Positions 42,900-52,842 of a stretch of 64,000 nucleotides of DNA are shown here, in pieces. Under the pieces are notes generated by a model. That model made no database searches. It was not told where the DNA came from and worked only from the letters and a program-made list of their open reading frames with translations. The first letter of the stretch is position 1. Each line of letters starts with the position of its first letter. Both the position numbers and the translations under genes were made by a program. Source of the DNA: an uncultured Pseudomonadota bacterium (GTDB taxonomy: Bacteria > Myxococcota_A > UBA796 > GCA-2862545). Location of the stretch: the NCBI GenBank assembly GCA_913061235.1, contig CAJXTB010000019.1:1-64000 (forward strand), given 5' to 3'.

Positions 42900-45395
42900 A
42901 TGACCGAACGCTCCGTCTCTTGCCTGTTTGCCACTGCCTTAGCCCTGGCGGCCTGTCGTCCAGATCTGCCTCCAGAGAAGGTGCCCTCGGCGCAGGCGTC
43001 AGCCATTGCACTGACGTCCGCCGTTCCGATGGTCGAACTCGAAATTCCCGAGGATAGTCGCGGTGGAGCGCTGCCTCCGGCACGGATCACAATCGCCGAT
43101 TCGTGGCAGCTCGCATCCAGCCGGGCGGGCAACGCTGTGTGGCAGGCACCGCTACCGATTCGTCTTCGGTCGCTGTTCTTTCAGAATCCACCGCCGGGGC
43201 TGGTCGTCTACGACGCCAACGGCGAGCGCGTTCCACATGGACCGGGAGAAGGCACCCGCTGGAGCTTCGACGCGACCACGATTCGTGTTCAGACCACCGA
43301 TGCTGGCGCACCTACGGGCTGGAGCCTCGAGTACCCGCTGGCGGGTCTGCGAGAATCCACCCTGAACTATGGCTTCTCGGGAGCGGTGGATAAGGCGAGC
43401 TTCGTTCACACCACGATTCAAGACGGGGCAAACTCCCGAACAGGCCTTCTACTGCCAGCCCCCGGTGTCGTTGCCTGGGACGTGACCGTGCCCAAAGCCG
43501 GCGAGCTCCGGTTCGACGCCGGTATCGTTGCACCCGAAGTCGTGGACGGAGAACCAACCGACGGCGTCGTTGTTGTTGTGGAGGTCGAGACAGCGGATGG
43601 CATTGAGCGCGCCGGGCGATTCCGACTGGATACGGACATCCAGCCCCGTCGCATCCCATTGGACCGCTGGGCAGAACAGTCCGTTCGTCTAAGGCTTCGG
43701 ACGGAGCCGAGAATCTCAGCGCGCTCCGACTACGCCTTCTTTGGTGCGCCATCGCTGACGTCCAACACCAGCGACCCTCAGCGCGTGATCCTGGTGTTCA
43801 TCGACACGTTGCGTCCAGACCACCTCGGTATCGGCGGCTACGAGCGTGACACCTCACCAGCCATCGACGCCTTCGCACGCGAGGCGGTGGTCTTCGACCA
43901 AGCACGTTCGGTCGCCCCGTGGACACTGCCCACAGCACGCTCAGTGACCACCGGCCGTCACCCAGAGGTCTACGACCTCAGCACCACTCTCCAGGCCCGG
44001 TTCCGCGAACAGGGTTTCGCAACGGCGATGCTCGCTGGAAACGTCTTCCTGTCGGCAAACTTCGACATGAACCGAGACTGGGACCTTCACCGAGTGACCA
44101 ACTGGCCCCCTGCGAGCGAACAAGTGGACCGAGCCTTGTCGTGGCTGGACCAACAAGACGGGCGCGATTCCCTGTTGATGCTGCACTTCATGGACGCCCA
44201 CCTCCCGTACGTCGAGCCGGAGAGCTACCGACACCTGTACGCAGGCGCGGCACCGGCATCGCTCGGCGAAGAGTTTCACCGGGGCCAAGTTCTGCGCGCA
44301 GCAGGGAACGACCCAACGGTTCGCCAGTACGTGATTGACCGGTATGACGGGAACATCCGATTCATCGATGACCAGCTTTCTAGGCTGTTCTCAGCGCTCA
44401 ATGATGACGACATTGTGGTGCTCTTTAGCGACCACGGCGAAGAGTTCTGGGATCACGGCGGCTTTGAACACGGCCACACCTTGTACGACGAGCTGCTCCG
44501 AGTACCGCTCGTCATCCGCGCAAACGGCCACACCGGACGGGTCACAGAGCCCGTGTCGCTGATCGACATTACCCCTACCCTTCTCGACTTGGTTGGCCTG
44601 GACACAGACGGTCTGGACGGCATCAGTCTACGCCCGGCCCTACAGGACAACGCAGAGGCCCGCCTGGCGCTATTTGAGCGAGACCAGGCACTCGGCAGGC
44701 CCCTATACGGAGACATTCGCTGGGGAGTGCTTCACGGCACGCAGAAGTGGACCACCGTTGGGGACACCGAACGCCTTGTCGATATTGGTGTAGACCCTGC
44801 CGAACGACGAAATGTTCTGGTCAGCGCCCCCGCACTCGCCGCGCCCTTCGCAGGCTACCTTGGCCATGCCTTAGGCACCGTTGTGCCGGAGGTGATTCGC
44901 CTCCATGTCGCGCCCGTCGCCCGCCCGTCCAACAACGACGTTGTCGTGCGCCTGACCGTGCCCGGCGGCGTACAGAAGGTGTGGGTGGCAGAAGACCCGA
45001 CCAATAAGTCACGGGCAACCATTCGTACCAACGGCGACGTCGTCACCGCCTCCTGGTCATCAGGCTACCGAGACACCCGCGAGGTGTATGTACTGCCTAC
45101 CTTGCCCATCGCTGAGATCGCCGGGACACTGTCCGCAACCGCCGTCTACGGTCAGCAAGAAGACACCCCGACCAACACCTACCGACCTACCGAGTTGGGC
45201 GCACCGAAGGCCAACCTCATGGTGGGCCGCGTCGCCAACCGCAACATCCTAGTGACGACCGCGCGGGTTCCCATTCCGCTCGAAGGCGGAGTTCCACTCG
45301 ATGCGACCGATCCCGAGCTTCTCTCTGCACTACAAGAGATGGGCTACGCCGTGGGTCCAGATGCCGACGACGACTCCGACTCGTCTCTACGCTAG
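42900..45395 (+). CDS. Sulfatase/alkaline-phosphatase-fold lipoprotein with Thr at the nucleophile position
   Basis: The product has 831 residues. MTERSVSCLFATALALAAC is a lipoprotein signal. An N-terminal beta domain (~30-290) precedes the catalytic domain: VILVFIDTLRPDHLG (metal Asp), then APWTLPTARSVTTGRHP, which occupies the usual C/S-x-P-x-R site with Thr342 in place of Cys/Ser. VVLFSDHGEEFWDHGG (Asp-His metal ligands) and YDELLRVPLVI follow. A Thr here suggests phosphotransfer or phosphodiester chemistry as in LtaS/EptA-type enzymes rather than formylglycine sulfatase. It is convergent, overlapping the PlsC-type gene by 9 bases. Confidence 0.85.
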   Translation: MTERSVSCLFATALALAACRPDLPPEKVPSAQASAIALTSAVPMVELEIPEDSRGGALPPARITIADSWQLASSRAGNAVWQAPLPIRLRSLFFQNPPPGLVVYDANGERVPHGPGEGTRWSFDATTIRVQTTDAGAPTGWSLEYPLAGLRESTLNYGFSGAVDKASFVHTTIQDGANSRTGLLLPAPGVVAWDVTVPKAGELRFDAGIVAPEVVDGEPTDGVVVVVEVETADGIERAGRFRLDTDIQPRRIPLDRWAEQSVRLRLRTEPRISARSDYAFFGAPSLTSNTSDPQRVILVFIDTLRPDHLGIGGYERDTSPAIDAFAREAVVFDQARSVAPWTLPTARSVTTGRHPEVYDLSTTLQARFREQGFATAMLAGNVFLSANFDMNRDWDLHRVTNWPPASEQVDRALSWLDQQDGRDSLLMLHFMDAHLPYVEPESYRHLYAGAAPASLGEEFHRGQVLRAAGNDPTVRQYVIDRYDGNIRFIDDQLSRLFSALNDDDIVVLFSDHGEEFWDHGGFEHGHTLYDELLRVPLVIRANGHTGRVTEPVSLIDITPTLLDLVGLDTDGLDGISLRPALQDNAEARLALFERDQALGRPLYGDIRWGVLHGTQKWTTVGDTERLVDIGVDPAERRNVLVSAPALAAPFAGYLGHALGTVVPEVIRLHVAPVARPSNNDVVVRLTVPGGVQKVWVAEDPTNKSRATIRTNGDVVTASWSSGYRDTREVYVLPTLPIAEIAGTLSATAVYGQQEDTPTNTYRPTELGAPKANLMVGRVANRNILVTTARVPIPLEGGVPLDATDPELLSALQEMGYAVGPDADDDSDSSLR

Positions 45396-46298
45396 AGGCG
45401 GGGTGTCGGCATCCGGCTGAAGGTGCTCCGGTAGCGCCTGGCGAACGGCGTGCCACGCAGCCGTGAGCGCGTCACGTGTAGAGCCAGCGGCTTCGACGGA
45501 GATGGGTGTTCCGTACGTGATTGTGTAGTCCGCAGGTGACAATGTGTCGGACCCAATTGGGAACATGACGTCCGTGCCCGAGTGAGACATGGGCACAATC
45601 TGGCAGCCAGGAACGGCCAGATAGCGGTGTACCCCCCTCAAGAAAGAGCCCATACGACCGTTACGCGTCCGGGTGCCTTCAGGGTAGATTTGAAGCACAA
45701 GACCGCGTTCCGGCAGCGACTTACCAATCTTGAGCGACTGAATCGCCTGACGCGCCAGGTCGCGCGCAGAGACGTTCACATTAGACACGGCACCCGACTG
45801 GGGAACCGGAAGCGTGGACAGGCAGGCAGCCGCAAAGCGCCTGAACAGAGCCTCGTACACCTTGGGCCCGGCGACCGTGACCAGACGGTTGGCAATGTCT
45901 TCGCGACCCATCTGCGCCAGCGCGGCATCTGTGGCTTGGGTGTCTACGTACGACAGGTGGTTGCCGATGACGACCACAGGCCCTTGGGTCAGCGCGGAAT
46001 CAACGTTCTCGATGCCGTTGACAGTCACTGTCTTGAACAGAGTCCCGAGCCAGTCTCGAGACAATGGCCGCAAGAGCGGCAGAGCTTCGTACAGTTGAAT
46101 TTCCGCGCCCACTGACGCGAGGTGGTCGCGAACAACAATGCCTTCGGCGTCTGTCCACGTGGCAACGCGCTCTCGGACCGCGTGGGTCGCAGCCAGACGC
46201 GCTTGCGGTTCGCTAATGTGGGTGGCGAGGAACTCCGGCAGGGCTGCAAACAGCGTGGACGGCGGGAGATTGGTGAGTTGTTCGAGAGAAAGGTCCAT
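45387..46298 (-). CDS. PlsC-type 1-acyl-glycerol-3-phosphate acyltransferase
   Basis: The product has 303 residues. Acyltransferase block I is GNHLSYVD (HX4D), block III is LQIYPEGTRTRNGRMGSFLRG (PEGT), and a pro-rich block IV-like region follows. The N-terminal ~90 residues are helical and unlike short PlsC proteins. It makes phosphatidate-type lipids or other acyl transfers at the inner membrane. Its start overlaps the stop of the NifU-like gene by ATGA-type overlap, forming an operon. Confidence 0.85.
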   Translation of the reverse strand: MDLSLEQLTNLPPSTLFAALPEFLATHISEPQARLAATHAVRERVATWTDAEGIVVRDHLASVGAEIQLYEALPLLRPLSRDWLGTLFKTVTVNGIENVDSALTQGPVVVIGNHLSYVDTQATDAALAQMGREDIANRLVTVAGPKVYEALFRRFAAACLSTLPVPQSGAVSNVNVSARDLARQAIQSLKIGKSLPERGLVLQIYPEGTRTRNGRMGSFLRGVHRYLAVPGCQIVPMSHSGTDVMFPIGSDTLSPADYTITYGTPISVEAAGSTRDALTAAWHAVRQALPEHLQPDADTPPLA

Positions 46299-46699
46299 CA
46301 GGCAGCCGTCACGTCAGAGGGGAGTTCGATGAGGGATTGAAAGCCCTCCAGTTCTTCTTCCAACAACCGTTCAACGCCCATCTGCAGCGTCATGCGCGAC
46401 GATGGGCAGCCGACGCAAGCTCCGAGTAGGCGCACATAGATGTGGCCCTCGTCAATACGCACAACCTCAATGTCGCCGCCGTCGGACTCCAGCGCGGGCC
46501 GAACCATCTCATCTACCAGCTCTTCGACCTGGGCACGGGTGAAGTGCGTGATCACATCACCATTATCATCTACGACGGGCCCGCTGGACTCGGCGACAAC
46601 CGGCTCAGGAGCGCTTTCTTGCTCGCCGCGAATCCGGTCGCGTAGGCTCACCACAACGGGAAAGCGATTCTTAATGGCTCGCTTCAAACGGTCGCGCAT
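46298..46699 (-). CDS. NifU C-terminal-domain (Nfu-type) iron-sulfur protein
   Basis: The product has 133 residues. An N-terminal ~45 residues are basic then acidic, followed by the Nfu domain: VEELVDEMVRPALESDGGDIEVVRIDEG and GACVGCPSSRMTLQMGVERLL, whose CXXC pair binds a 4Fe-4S cluster. It carries or transfers clusters to client proteins. The window includes radical SAM enzyme MqnE as a possible client, but that is only co-occurrence. Its stop overlaps the acyltransferase start. Confidence 0.85.
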   Translation of the reverse strand: MRDRLKRAIKNRFPVVVSLRDRIRGEQESAPEPVVAESSGPVVDDNGDVITHFTRAQVEELVDEMVRPALESDGGDIEVVRIDEGHIYVRLLGACVGCPSSRMTLQMGVERLLEEELEGFQSLIELPSDVTAA

Positions 46700-46793
46700 G
46701 ACGGTCCCCTAGGAGGTTGGAGCGCGTAACTCACGGCTAGTCGTTGCGCCGTGGGCCGCCCGGTGGATACCCGCATGCCTCGGAGAGACCGTC

Positions 46794-47195
46794 ATGAGCC
46801 ATCCCACCGTCCGCGTCGTCAGTGCTGAGATCCAACGTGACGGCCACTACCTGCTCACCCAGCGCCTTAGCAAGGCGGTGATGCCCGATCTGTGGGAGTT
46901 TCCAGGTGGACGCGTCCAAGTCGGCGAGACTGACGAAGCCGCGCTCGAGCGGGCTCTTGAGCGACGCATAGGGGTCTGCGCACGCGTGGGCAGTCAGGTC
47001 TTGGAAGTGACGCACAACTACGACGACTACAGCGTGGTTCTCGTGGTCTACCAATGCGACGTTGGCACTGCAGAACCCGCTGCTCTAGACGTGCAGAACA
47101 CAGCATGGGTCACCCCAGAAAACTTCGGTCAGTATCCCTTCCCTGCCGCGGACGAAGCCACCGTTCGCCTGCTGATCGGCGCGCTGGACTCATGA
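46794..47195 (+). CDS. Nudix-fold protein with degenerate catalytic box
   Basis: The product has 133 residues, similar to MutT in length and layout (LWEFPGGRVQVGETDEAAL). The Nudix box pattern GX5EX7REUXEEXGU is only partly kept: the Gly, first Glu and Arg are present, but RELxEE reads RALERR at residues 53-58, so the metal-binding Glu residues are gone. It may bind nucleotides without hydrolysing them, or use other ligands. It overlaps psd by 4 bases. Confidence 0.8.
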   Translation: MSHPTVRVVSAEIQRDGHYLLTQRLSKAVMPDLWEFPGGRVQVGETDEAALERALERRIGVCARVGSQVLEVTHNYDDYSVVLVVYQCDVGTAEPAALDVQNTAWVTPENFGQYPFPAADEATVRLLIGALDS

Positions 47196-48025
47196 AGGAC
47201 GCCCTGATTGTCTCTGCCCTGAGCCTGATGCCTCGCAAGACGGGCGCACGGGCAATGGGAGCCATGGCTCGCCGTCCGCTGTCCAAGCTGATGACCCGCG
47301 CATTCGTGCGTGTCTACGGCGTGGACATGAGCGAAGCCGACGCCCCAGCGTCGTCGTACAACACGCTCGAAGCACTCTTCACCCGGACCCTCCGCGAAGG
47401 GGCTCGCCCCATCGATGACGCGCCTAATGCCTTGGTCTCACCGGTAGATGGTCGCTGTGCAGCGGTCGGACGGACCGAGAACGGCTGCATCGATCTGGCA
47501 CCCGGACGCCAGCTCGACATTGCCAAGCTCGTTGGCCAGCCGTTCGATGCCGAGCTGGACGTAGCGGTGCTCTACCTGTCCCCAAAGGACTACCACCGGG
47601 TTCACGTCGCCCGAGAGGGTGAGCTGGTTCGCTGGCGCTACGTGCCCGGAACCCTGTGGCCGGTCTTCCCTGCCGCCGTGCGCAAGGTCGACGGGCTGTT
47701 CAGTCGCAACGAGCGCGTGGTCGTTGAGCAAGACACCACCGAAGGTCCGCTGTGGTCGGTACTTGTGGGCGCATTCGGTGTAGGACGCATCACCCTGTCC
47801 GCCTGCGACATCGTGACCAATAGCGGGCGTGACGGAACGCAAGCGAACTTGGCCCCACCCGTGAGCGTGGACCGTGGTGAGGAGCTCGGTGTGTTCCACC
47901 TCGGCTCCACGGTCGTTCTCGCCGCTCCCACAGGACGCTGGCGACTCACCGTCAAACCCGGCGACGTTGTGCGCATGGGACGAACTATCGGCACTGTCAC
48001 GCCGCAACTGACTGGACCTGTCTGA
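47192..48025 (+). CDS. psd: Phosphatidylserine decarboxylase
   Basis: The product has 277 residues. VSPVDGRCAAVG and LSPKDYHRVHVAREG are the conserved catalytic segments (Asp and His), and FHLGSTVVLAA contains the LGS(T) self-cleavage site where Ser becomes the pyruvoyl group. It makes phosphatidylethanolamine from phosphatidylserine in the membrane. ATG 47192 overlaps the Nudix gene, and the stop overlaps the mutS2 start by one base, so the genes form one operon. A longer upstream frame is not protein-like. Confidence 0.93.
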   Translation: MKDALIVSALSLMPRKTGARAMGAMARRPLSKLMTRAFVRVYGVDMSEADAPASSYNTLEALFTRTLREGARPIDDAPNALVSPVDGRCAAVGRTENGCIDLAPGRQLDIAKLVGQPFDAELDVAVLYLSPKDYHRVHVAREGELVRWRYVPGTLWPVFPAAVRKVDGLFSRNERVVVEQDTTEGPLWSVLVGAFGVGRITLSACDIVTNSGRDGTQANLAPPVSVDRGEELGVFHLGSTVVLAAPTGRWRLTVKPGDVVRMGRTIGTVTPQLTGPV

Positions 48026-50388
48026 TGGACCTCGACCAAGCCACCCTCGTCGCACTCGACTGGACCCCCCTTCTCCACGCGCTGTCCGAGCAAGCGCGGA
48101 CATCACTCGGGGCACGCGCCTGCGTGAAGATGGTGCCCATGAGCACCGTGGCGCCGATTCAGGCTGCCTTCGACGTGACCGACGAAGTCCTAGAGCTGTG
48201 GCGTGAGGGCATGGACCTTCCGATCGGTGAAGTTGCCAACATTCGTGCCGTGTTGGTGGGTGCTACCAAAGGTGAAGTGCTCGACATCACAGCGCTGCGC
48301 CAAGTGCGGGACACCGCCGAAGGGCTGGACCGGCTTCGAAGTGCGTGTGCGATGGGCATGGACGACAGGCCCTTGCTGGCCGAGATGGCGTCTGAGATCT
48401 ACGTCGACCCCATGCTGCAAGACGAGCTGTTGGCCGCCTTCGACAACCTGGGGCAGCTGTCGGCACACCGCTGGCCCGAGCTGGGCGAGCTGCGTGAGGC
48501 CATCAGCGGACTGCACGCCAGCATCCGCAAGACCCTCGACAACATCCTCAAAGACGAGAGCTTCGCGGACCTGCTTCAGGACAGCTTCGTCACCCAACGG
48601 CGCGACCGATACGTGGTCCCCATCAAGGCCCACGCCAAGCGCTGGGACCTGGGCATTGTTCACGGGACGAGCGGCTCGGGGGCAACGGCATTCATTGAGC
48701 CCAACGCCGTGGTCGAGGCCAACAACCGTCTGAAGATAGCTGAAGGGCAGCTCGAAGCCCTAGAGCGGCGCATCATGGCGCAGCTCTCACGCATGGTCGC
48801 AACAGAGGCGCCCAACCTGGAGCGCGGCCTTCAAGCAGCCACAGCCATTGATGTCGTGTTCGCTCGCGCAGGTCTGGCGCGACTGCTCAACATGAACCGA
48901 CCGGCGGTGACCGATGGCGGCGCGATTCGGCTGAAGAACGCGCGACATCCCGTGTTGACGCTGCGCAATGTTCCGGTTGTGCCGAACGACCTGACAGTTG
49001 GCGACGGTGCGCCGGTATTGGTGCTGTCGGGACCGAATGCCGGCGGAAAGACCGTGGCCTTGAAGACGCTCGGACTGTGCGCGTTGCTGATTCGCTGGGG
49101 CTGTTTCGTGCCTGCTGACGAAGGCAGCCGCGTGGACGTGTTTCACGACGTGCTCGCGGACATTGGCGACTCTCAGACCATCGACGAAGACCTGTCATCG
49201 TTCACAGGCCAGCTTGCTGTCCTCAACGCCATGCTGGGACGCGCCAGTGCCGGAAGCCTGCTGCTTCTCGACGAGATTGCGACGGGAACCGACCCCACGC
49301 AGGGCGCTGCTCTGGCGGCGGCAGTCGTTGAAGCGCTGTGCAACAAGGGAGCCACAGTCGTTGCGACGACCCACTACGCCCAGCTCAAGGGCCTAGCCGC
49401 AACCGACGACCGGTTCAGCATTGCAGCCGTCGAGCACGGCGGAGGACAGCCGACCTACAAGGTGGTTGCCGGCGCTACTGGCGAGTCGCACGGACTCGAG
49501 GTCGCAGGCCGTGTGGGAATGGATCCCGCCGTCCTGGCACGTGCGCGCCACCACATGGGCGACTCCGAGGCCGCATTTACCCGGGCACTCGAAGAGCTCG
49601 ATGCCCAGCGAGACCGCCTGCGCACCTCCATTGAAGACCTGGACAGTCAGCGCTTGAGCTTGGCCAAGCGGGAAAAGACTCTCGCGGCTCGTGAGTCCAC
49701 GGTGGCGGCGAACGCCAAGCGCCTCGAAGAGCAAGCTGCAAGTGGCTATCGCTCGCGTCTGGCCAATGCCGAAGACGCCATTGCATCTGTGGTTGCCGAG
49801 CTTCAGCGGGCACCGGGTCACGCCGCAGTTGCGAAAGCAAAGGCGACTCTCACAGCCCTCAGAGGCTTGGCGCCTCAGGCCGAGACTGCCGAACCCGAAG
49901 ACATCGAGGTCGAAGTTGGCGACTTTGTGCGCCTACGCGGCAGTGCCAAGTCCGGCGAGGTGCTGGATATCCGCGGTGCCAAGCTCACCGTACGCATGGG
50001 CGGCATGACACTGCGTGTGAACCGCAATGAGGTCGAGCGGACCTCGGCCCCCGTGGCCCCCAAGAAGAAGAAGGCCAGCAAGAAGAAGGCGCAACTCAAG
50101 GACAAGGCCGAGCGCCGCGTTCCAATCGATCAGGCCCTTCGCATGCTCAACAACACCTTGGACCTTCGCGGTGAGCGGGTGGACGAAGCTCTGGAGCTCG
50201 TTGACCGCTTCCTCGATGACGCATCGCGGGCTCGCTACGATGCCGTCTTCGTGCTGCATGGCCACGGAACAGGCGCCATGAAGAAGGCCGTTCGTCAGCA
50301 CCTTCGCGGCAATCCATACATCCAGACCTCATCGCCAGCCAATGCTGACCAAGGCGGAGACGCTTACACCGTCGGCATTCTCAAGTAG
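48025..50388 (+). CDS. mutS2: MutS2 ATPase with C-terminal Smr endonuclease domain
   Basis: The product has 787 residues. Core and lever helices precede the ATPase: Walker [18 protein letters not shown], Walker [15 protein letters not shown], and the ABC-type signature region. A coiled-coil lever ([23 protein letters not shown]) follows. The C-terminal ~80 residues are the Smr domain ([38 protein letters not shown]). MutS2 does not correct mismatches; known roles are resolving collided ribosomes and suppressing recombination. It is followed by aroC with AGGAG inside its stop region. Confidence 0.95.
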   Translation: MDLDQATLVALDWTPLLHALSEQARTSLGARACVKMVPMSTVAPIQAAFDVTDEVLELWREGMDLPIGEVANIRAVLVGATKGEVLDITALRQVRDTAEGLDRLRSACAMGMDDRPLLAEMASEIYVDPMLQDELLAAFDNLGQLSAHRWPELGELREAISGLHASIRKTLDNILKDESFADLLQDSFVTQRRDRYVVPIKAHAKRWDLGIVHGTSGSGATAFIEPNAVVEANNRLKIAEGQLEALERRIMAQLSRMVATEAPNLERGLQAATAIDVVFARAGLARLLNMNRPAVTDGGAIRLKNARHPVLTLRNVPVVPNDLTVGDGAPVLVLSGPNAGGKTVALKTLGLCALLIRWGCFVPADEGSRVDVFHDVLADIGDSQTIDEDLSSFTGQLAVLNAMLGRASAGSLLLLDEIATGTDPTQGAALAAAVVEALCNKGATVVATTHYAQLKGLAATDDRFSIAAVEHGGGQPTYKVVAGATGESHGLEVAGRVGMDPAVLARARHHMGDSEAAFTRALEELDAQRDRLRTSIEDLDSQRLSLAKREKTLAARESTVAANAKRLEEQAASGYRSRLANAEDAIASVVAELQRAPGHAAVAKAKATLTALRGLAPQAETAEPEDIEVEVGDFVRLRGSAKSGEVLDIRGAKLTVRMGGMTLRVNRNEVERTSAPVAPKKKKASKKKAQLKDKAERRVPIDQALRMLNNTLDLRGERVDEALELVDRFLDDASRARYDAVFVLHGHGTGAMKKAVRQHLRGNPYIQTSSPANADQGGDAYTVGILK

Positions 50389-50395
50389 GAGCCTC

Positions 50396-51484
50396 ATGGG
50401 CAGTCAGTTCGGCACGTTGTTTCGCGTGACCACCTTCGGCGAGAGCCACGGCGGAGGACTCGGGGCCATCGTCGAAGGGTGCCCTCCAGGACTCCACATC
50501 GACTGGCAGGCCGTTCAAGCCGAGCTTGAGCGACGTCGTCCAGGTCAGTCCGACCTGACCACGCAACGCAAAGAAGGCGACAAGGTCGAGGTGCTCTCCG
50601 GCATGTTCGAGGGCAAGACCCTAGGCACGTCCATTGGACTGATGATTCGCAACAAGGACGCCAAGTCCGCGTCGTACGAGCCCTTCCGGGACCGGTACCG
50701 TCCGTCCCACGCCGACTACACATACGACGCCAAGTACGGCCACCGGGCTTGGGCCGGCGGTGGACGCGCAAGCGCACGAGAGACCGCAGCACGCGTCGCA
50801 GCCGGTGCTATCGCTAGGCAAGTGCTGCAAGACCTTGGAGGGGTCGAGGTCGTCGCGTGGGTCGACCGCGTTCAGAACGAATCGAGCGTAGTGGACTCCG
50901 CAACCGTTTCGCTGGCCGACGTCGACAGCAATATCGTTCGCTGTCCAGATGCCGACGCCGCAGCTCGCATGGAGACGGTCATCCGAAAGGCCCGCAAGCA
51001 GGGCGACACCGTGGGTGGCGTGGTTCGCTGCGTGGCTCGCAATGTGCCAGCAGGACTCGGTGCGCCCGTGTTCGACAAGCTCGAAGCCGACCTGGCCAAA
51101 GCGATGTTGTCGCTCCCCGCGGCCAAAGGGTTCGAGTCGGGCTCAGGCTACGACGGCACCTACCAGACGGGACTACAACACAACGACCCGTTCATTCCCG
51201 ACGGAAAAGGCGGTATTGCCACACGCACCAACAACAGCGGTGGCATCCAAGGCGGCATCAGCAACGGCATGCCGATTGAGGTGAGCGTCGCCTTCAAGCC
51301 CGTCGCCACCGTCTTCCGCGAACAAGACACCGTGGACACCGACGGAAACGCCACAACCGTCATCCCACGTGGACGTCATGACCCATGTGTACTGCCTCGC
51401 GCCGTTCCCATGGTTGAAGCCATGATGTGCCTGACACTCGTGGACCATTGGCTCCGCTGGCGCGGACAGGTCGGCGAGCGCTAG
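50396..51484 (+). CDS. aroC: Chorismate synthase
   Basis: The product has 362 residues. [27 protein letters not shown], the RxRxS-type and [19 protein letters not shown] motifs are FMN-binding chorismate synthase signatures, and [15 protein letters not shown] is near the C terminus. It converts EPSP to chorismate, which is the substrate of MqnA elsewhere in the window. ATG 50396 has AGGAG at 6 bases, made from the mutS2 stop. The last codons share CTAG with the convergent gene at 51481. Confidence 0.96.
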   Translation: MGSQFGTLFRVTTFGESHGGGLGAIVEGCPPGLHIDWQAVQAELERRRPGQSDLTTQRKEGDKVEVLSGMFEGKTLGTSIGLMIRNKDAKSASYEPFRDRYRPSHADYTYDAKYGHRAWAGGGRASARETAARVAAGAIARQVLQDLGGVEVVAWVDRVQNESSVVDSATVSLADVDSNIVRCPDADAAARMETVIRKARKQGDTVGGVVRCVARNVPAGLGAPVFDKLEADLAKAMLSLPAAKGFESGSGYDGTYQTGLQHNDPFIPDGKGGIATRTNNSGGIQGGISNGMPIEVSVAFKPVATVFREQDTVDTDGNATTVIPRGRHDPCVLPRAVPMVEAMMCLTLVDHWLRWRGQVGER

Positions 51485-52734
51485 CGAATCGCATCTGCAT
51501 GAGGCGTTCCGCGCGAGACCACCTCCACAACCTGGGTAGTGCTCGCCTCAACCGAGAACCTTGTGGCAAGGACATCCTCCAGCAAGCACTCTCCCTTCAC
51601 CACATCACCCGACATAAGCGTGAGAACGGTGTTCGCCTGGTCCGCGGGAACATCAAGTTCAATGCGCCATCGGCTCCCCGTCAGCATGCCGTTGACTCGG
51701 TAATTGCCGGTAGATAGCCCCGTTCGAGTGACGGCCTCGGCGATGCTTCTCACCTCGAGTTCAAACGTATACTTCGGAAGTCGAAGGTGCTGAATCGCCA
51801 TGCGCTGTTCCTTGACGGACATCGCAGCCAGGGACTTGAGCGAGCCCCGCAGCCGTTTCGGAAGAGGACCGGATCGTTCCTTGGGTTGTTCCGTCACCGA
51901 ACCCATTGAAGGTCGCGAAGCCTCCATCACTACATCCCCCCCAGGCACGGGTTGTGGCGCAGCATGCCCAGCATCGTAAGGCGTGGCATCCATTGGAAGC
52001 TCCGGCAGAGCAACGCCCGATTTCTTAGCAATGGACGTCTCAATCGCTGAAGCCACAGCGGTCAACGCTTGGACAATGTGTTCTAGCTCGGGCGTACTCA
52101 CCGGCATGAAGTCGAGATGAAGCTCAATGGCTCGGTCATCAATGACAGCATCCGGGTACATCTTGAATACCAACTCCAGCGCCTTTCGAATTCCCGGAAG
52201 CCGCACCAACGGGACCACCTCGTCGACATCTTCACCGCTGATGAGCAGCATGGAGTCGAGAGACATCACGTCCGTCGCAAAAGGGCGTTGGCCGGTGACT
52301 CCAAGCTTGAGCTGGTTCATCAGGGTCTTTTGACGGATGGACAACACAGGAACCGCACCACGAATCGGTACTCGAAACACCGACTTCGCATAGACCAAAA
52401 TCTCTGCGGTCGACCCAATCGTCTGATGCCGACGATGCCGACGAACCCGCCGAAATGTCGCTGTAGCCTTGAACGCGACGCCTTCGATCTGACCACGAAA
52501 CTGCACACCGTGCAGCCCTCCTTCCGCCGGCCAGTTGTGACTCTGGGCAAAGGACATCCACGCATCGGCAGTGGCGTTGCCCAGCTCACCGCTCTCACGT
52601 CCCCACCGGTTGAGACCGCTGATGAGCGCGACGACGAAAATTCCCAGCACAATGAGTGTGGGAATGGCCTCGTAGATGTCGATGTCGATGTCGATGACGC
52701 GCCTCCGTAGGGAGCCTACCGCACACGAGACCAA
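51481..52734 (-). CDS. Membrane-anchored protein of unknown function with Asp-Ile repeat near its N terminus
   Basis: The product has about 417 residues. After a short N terminus a DIDIDI stretch, encoded by a GATGTC hexamer repeat (~52676-52699), precedes one transmembrane helix ([15 protein letters not shown]). The rest is a soluble cytoplasmic or periplasmic body with a long middle domain and a Pro/Ala-rich linker (~260-300). No family recognised. The start is doubtful: only TTG 52734 is available in frame, while a GGAGG lies 7 bases before an ATC codon that could be a non-standard start. It is convergent with aroC. Confidence 0.7.
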   Translation of the reverse strand: MVSCAVGSLRRRVIDIDIDIYEAIPTLIVLGIFVVALISGLNRWGRESGELGNATADAWMSFAQSHNWPAEGGLHGVQFRGQIEGVAFKATATFRRVRRHRRHQTIGSTAEILVYAKSVFRVPIRGAVPVLSIRQKTLMNQLKLGVTGQRPFATDVMSLDSMLLISGEDVDEVVPLVRLPGIRKALELVFKMYPDAVIDDRAIELHLDFMPVSTPELEHIVQALTAVASAIETSIAKKSGVALPELPMDATPYDAGHAAPQPVPGGDVVMEASRPSMGSVTEQPKERSGPLPKRLRGSLKSLAAMSVKEQRMAIQHLRLPKYTFELEVRSIAEAVTRTGLSTGNYRVNGMLTGSRWRIELDVPADQANTVLTLMSGDVVKGECLLEDVLATRFSVEASTTQVVEVVSRGTPHADAIR

Positions 52735-52777
52735 AGTATTTCGTACCGCACCGCCTGCGGTCCCCCACTACGCGAAG

Positions 52778-52816
52778 AGGCGGGTGCGGAGACGACGAAT
52801 CGCTCCACACCCGCCC
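52778..52816 (-). terminator. Hairpin downstream of typA
   Basis: AGGCGGGTG/GGAG and CTCC/CACCCGCC arms pair around an 11-nt loop, 27 to 65 bases beyond the typA stop on the minus strand. There is no strong U-tract. It probably ends typA transcripts before the next gene. Confidence 0.4.
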
Positions 52817-52842
52817 CTAGGACAAGTCATTCTCGTCGAGAA

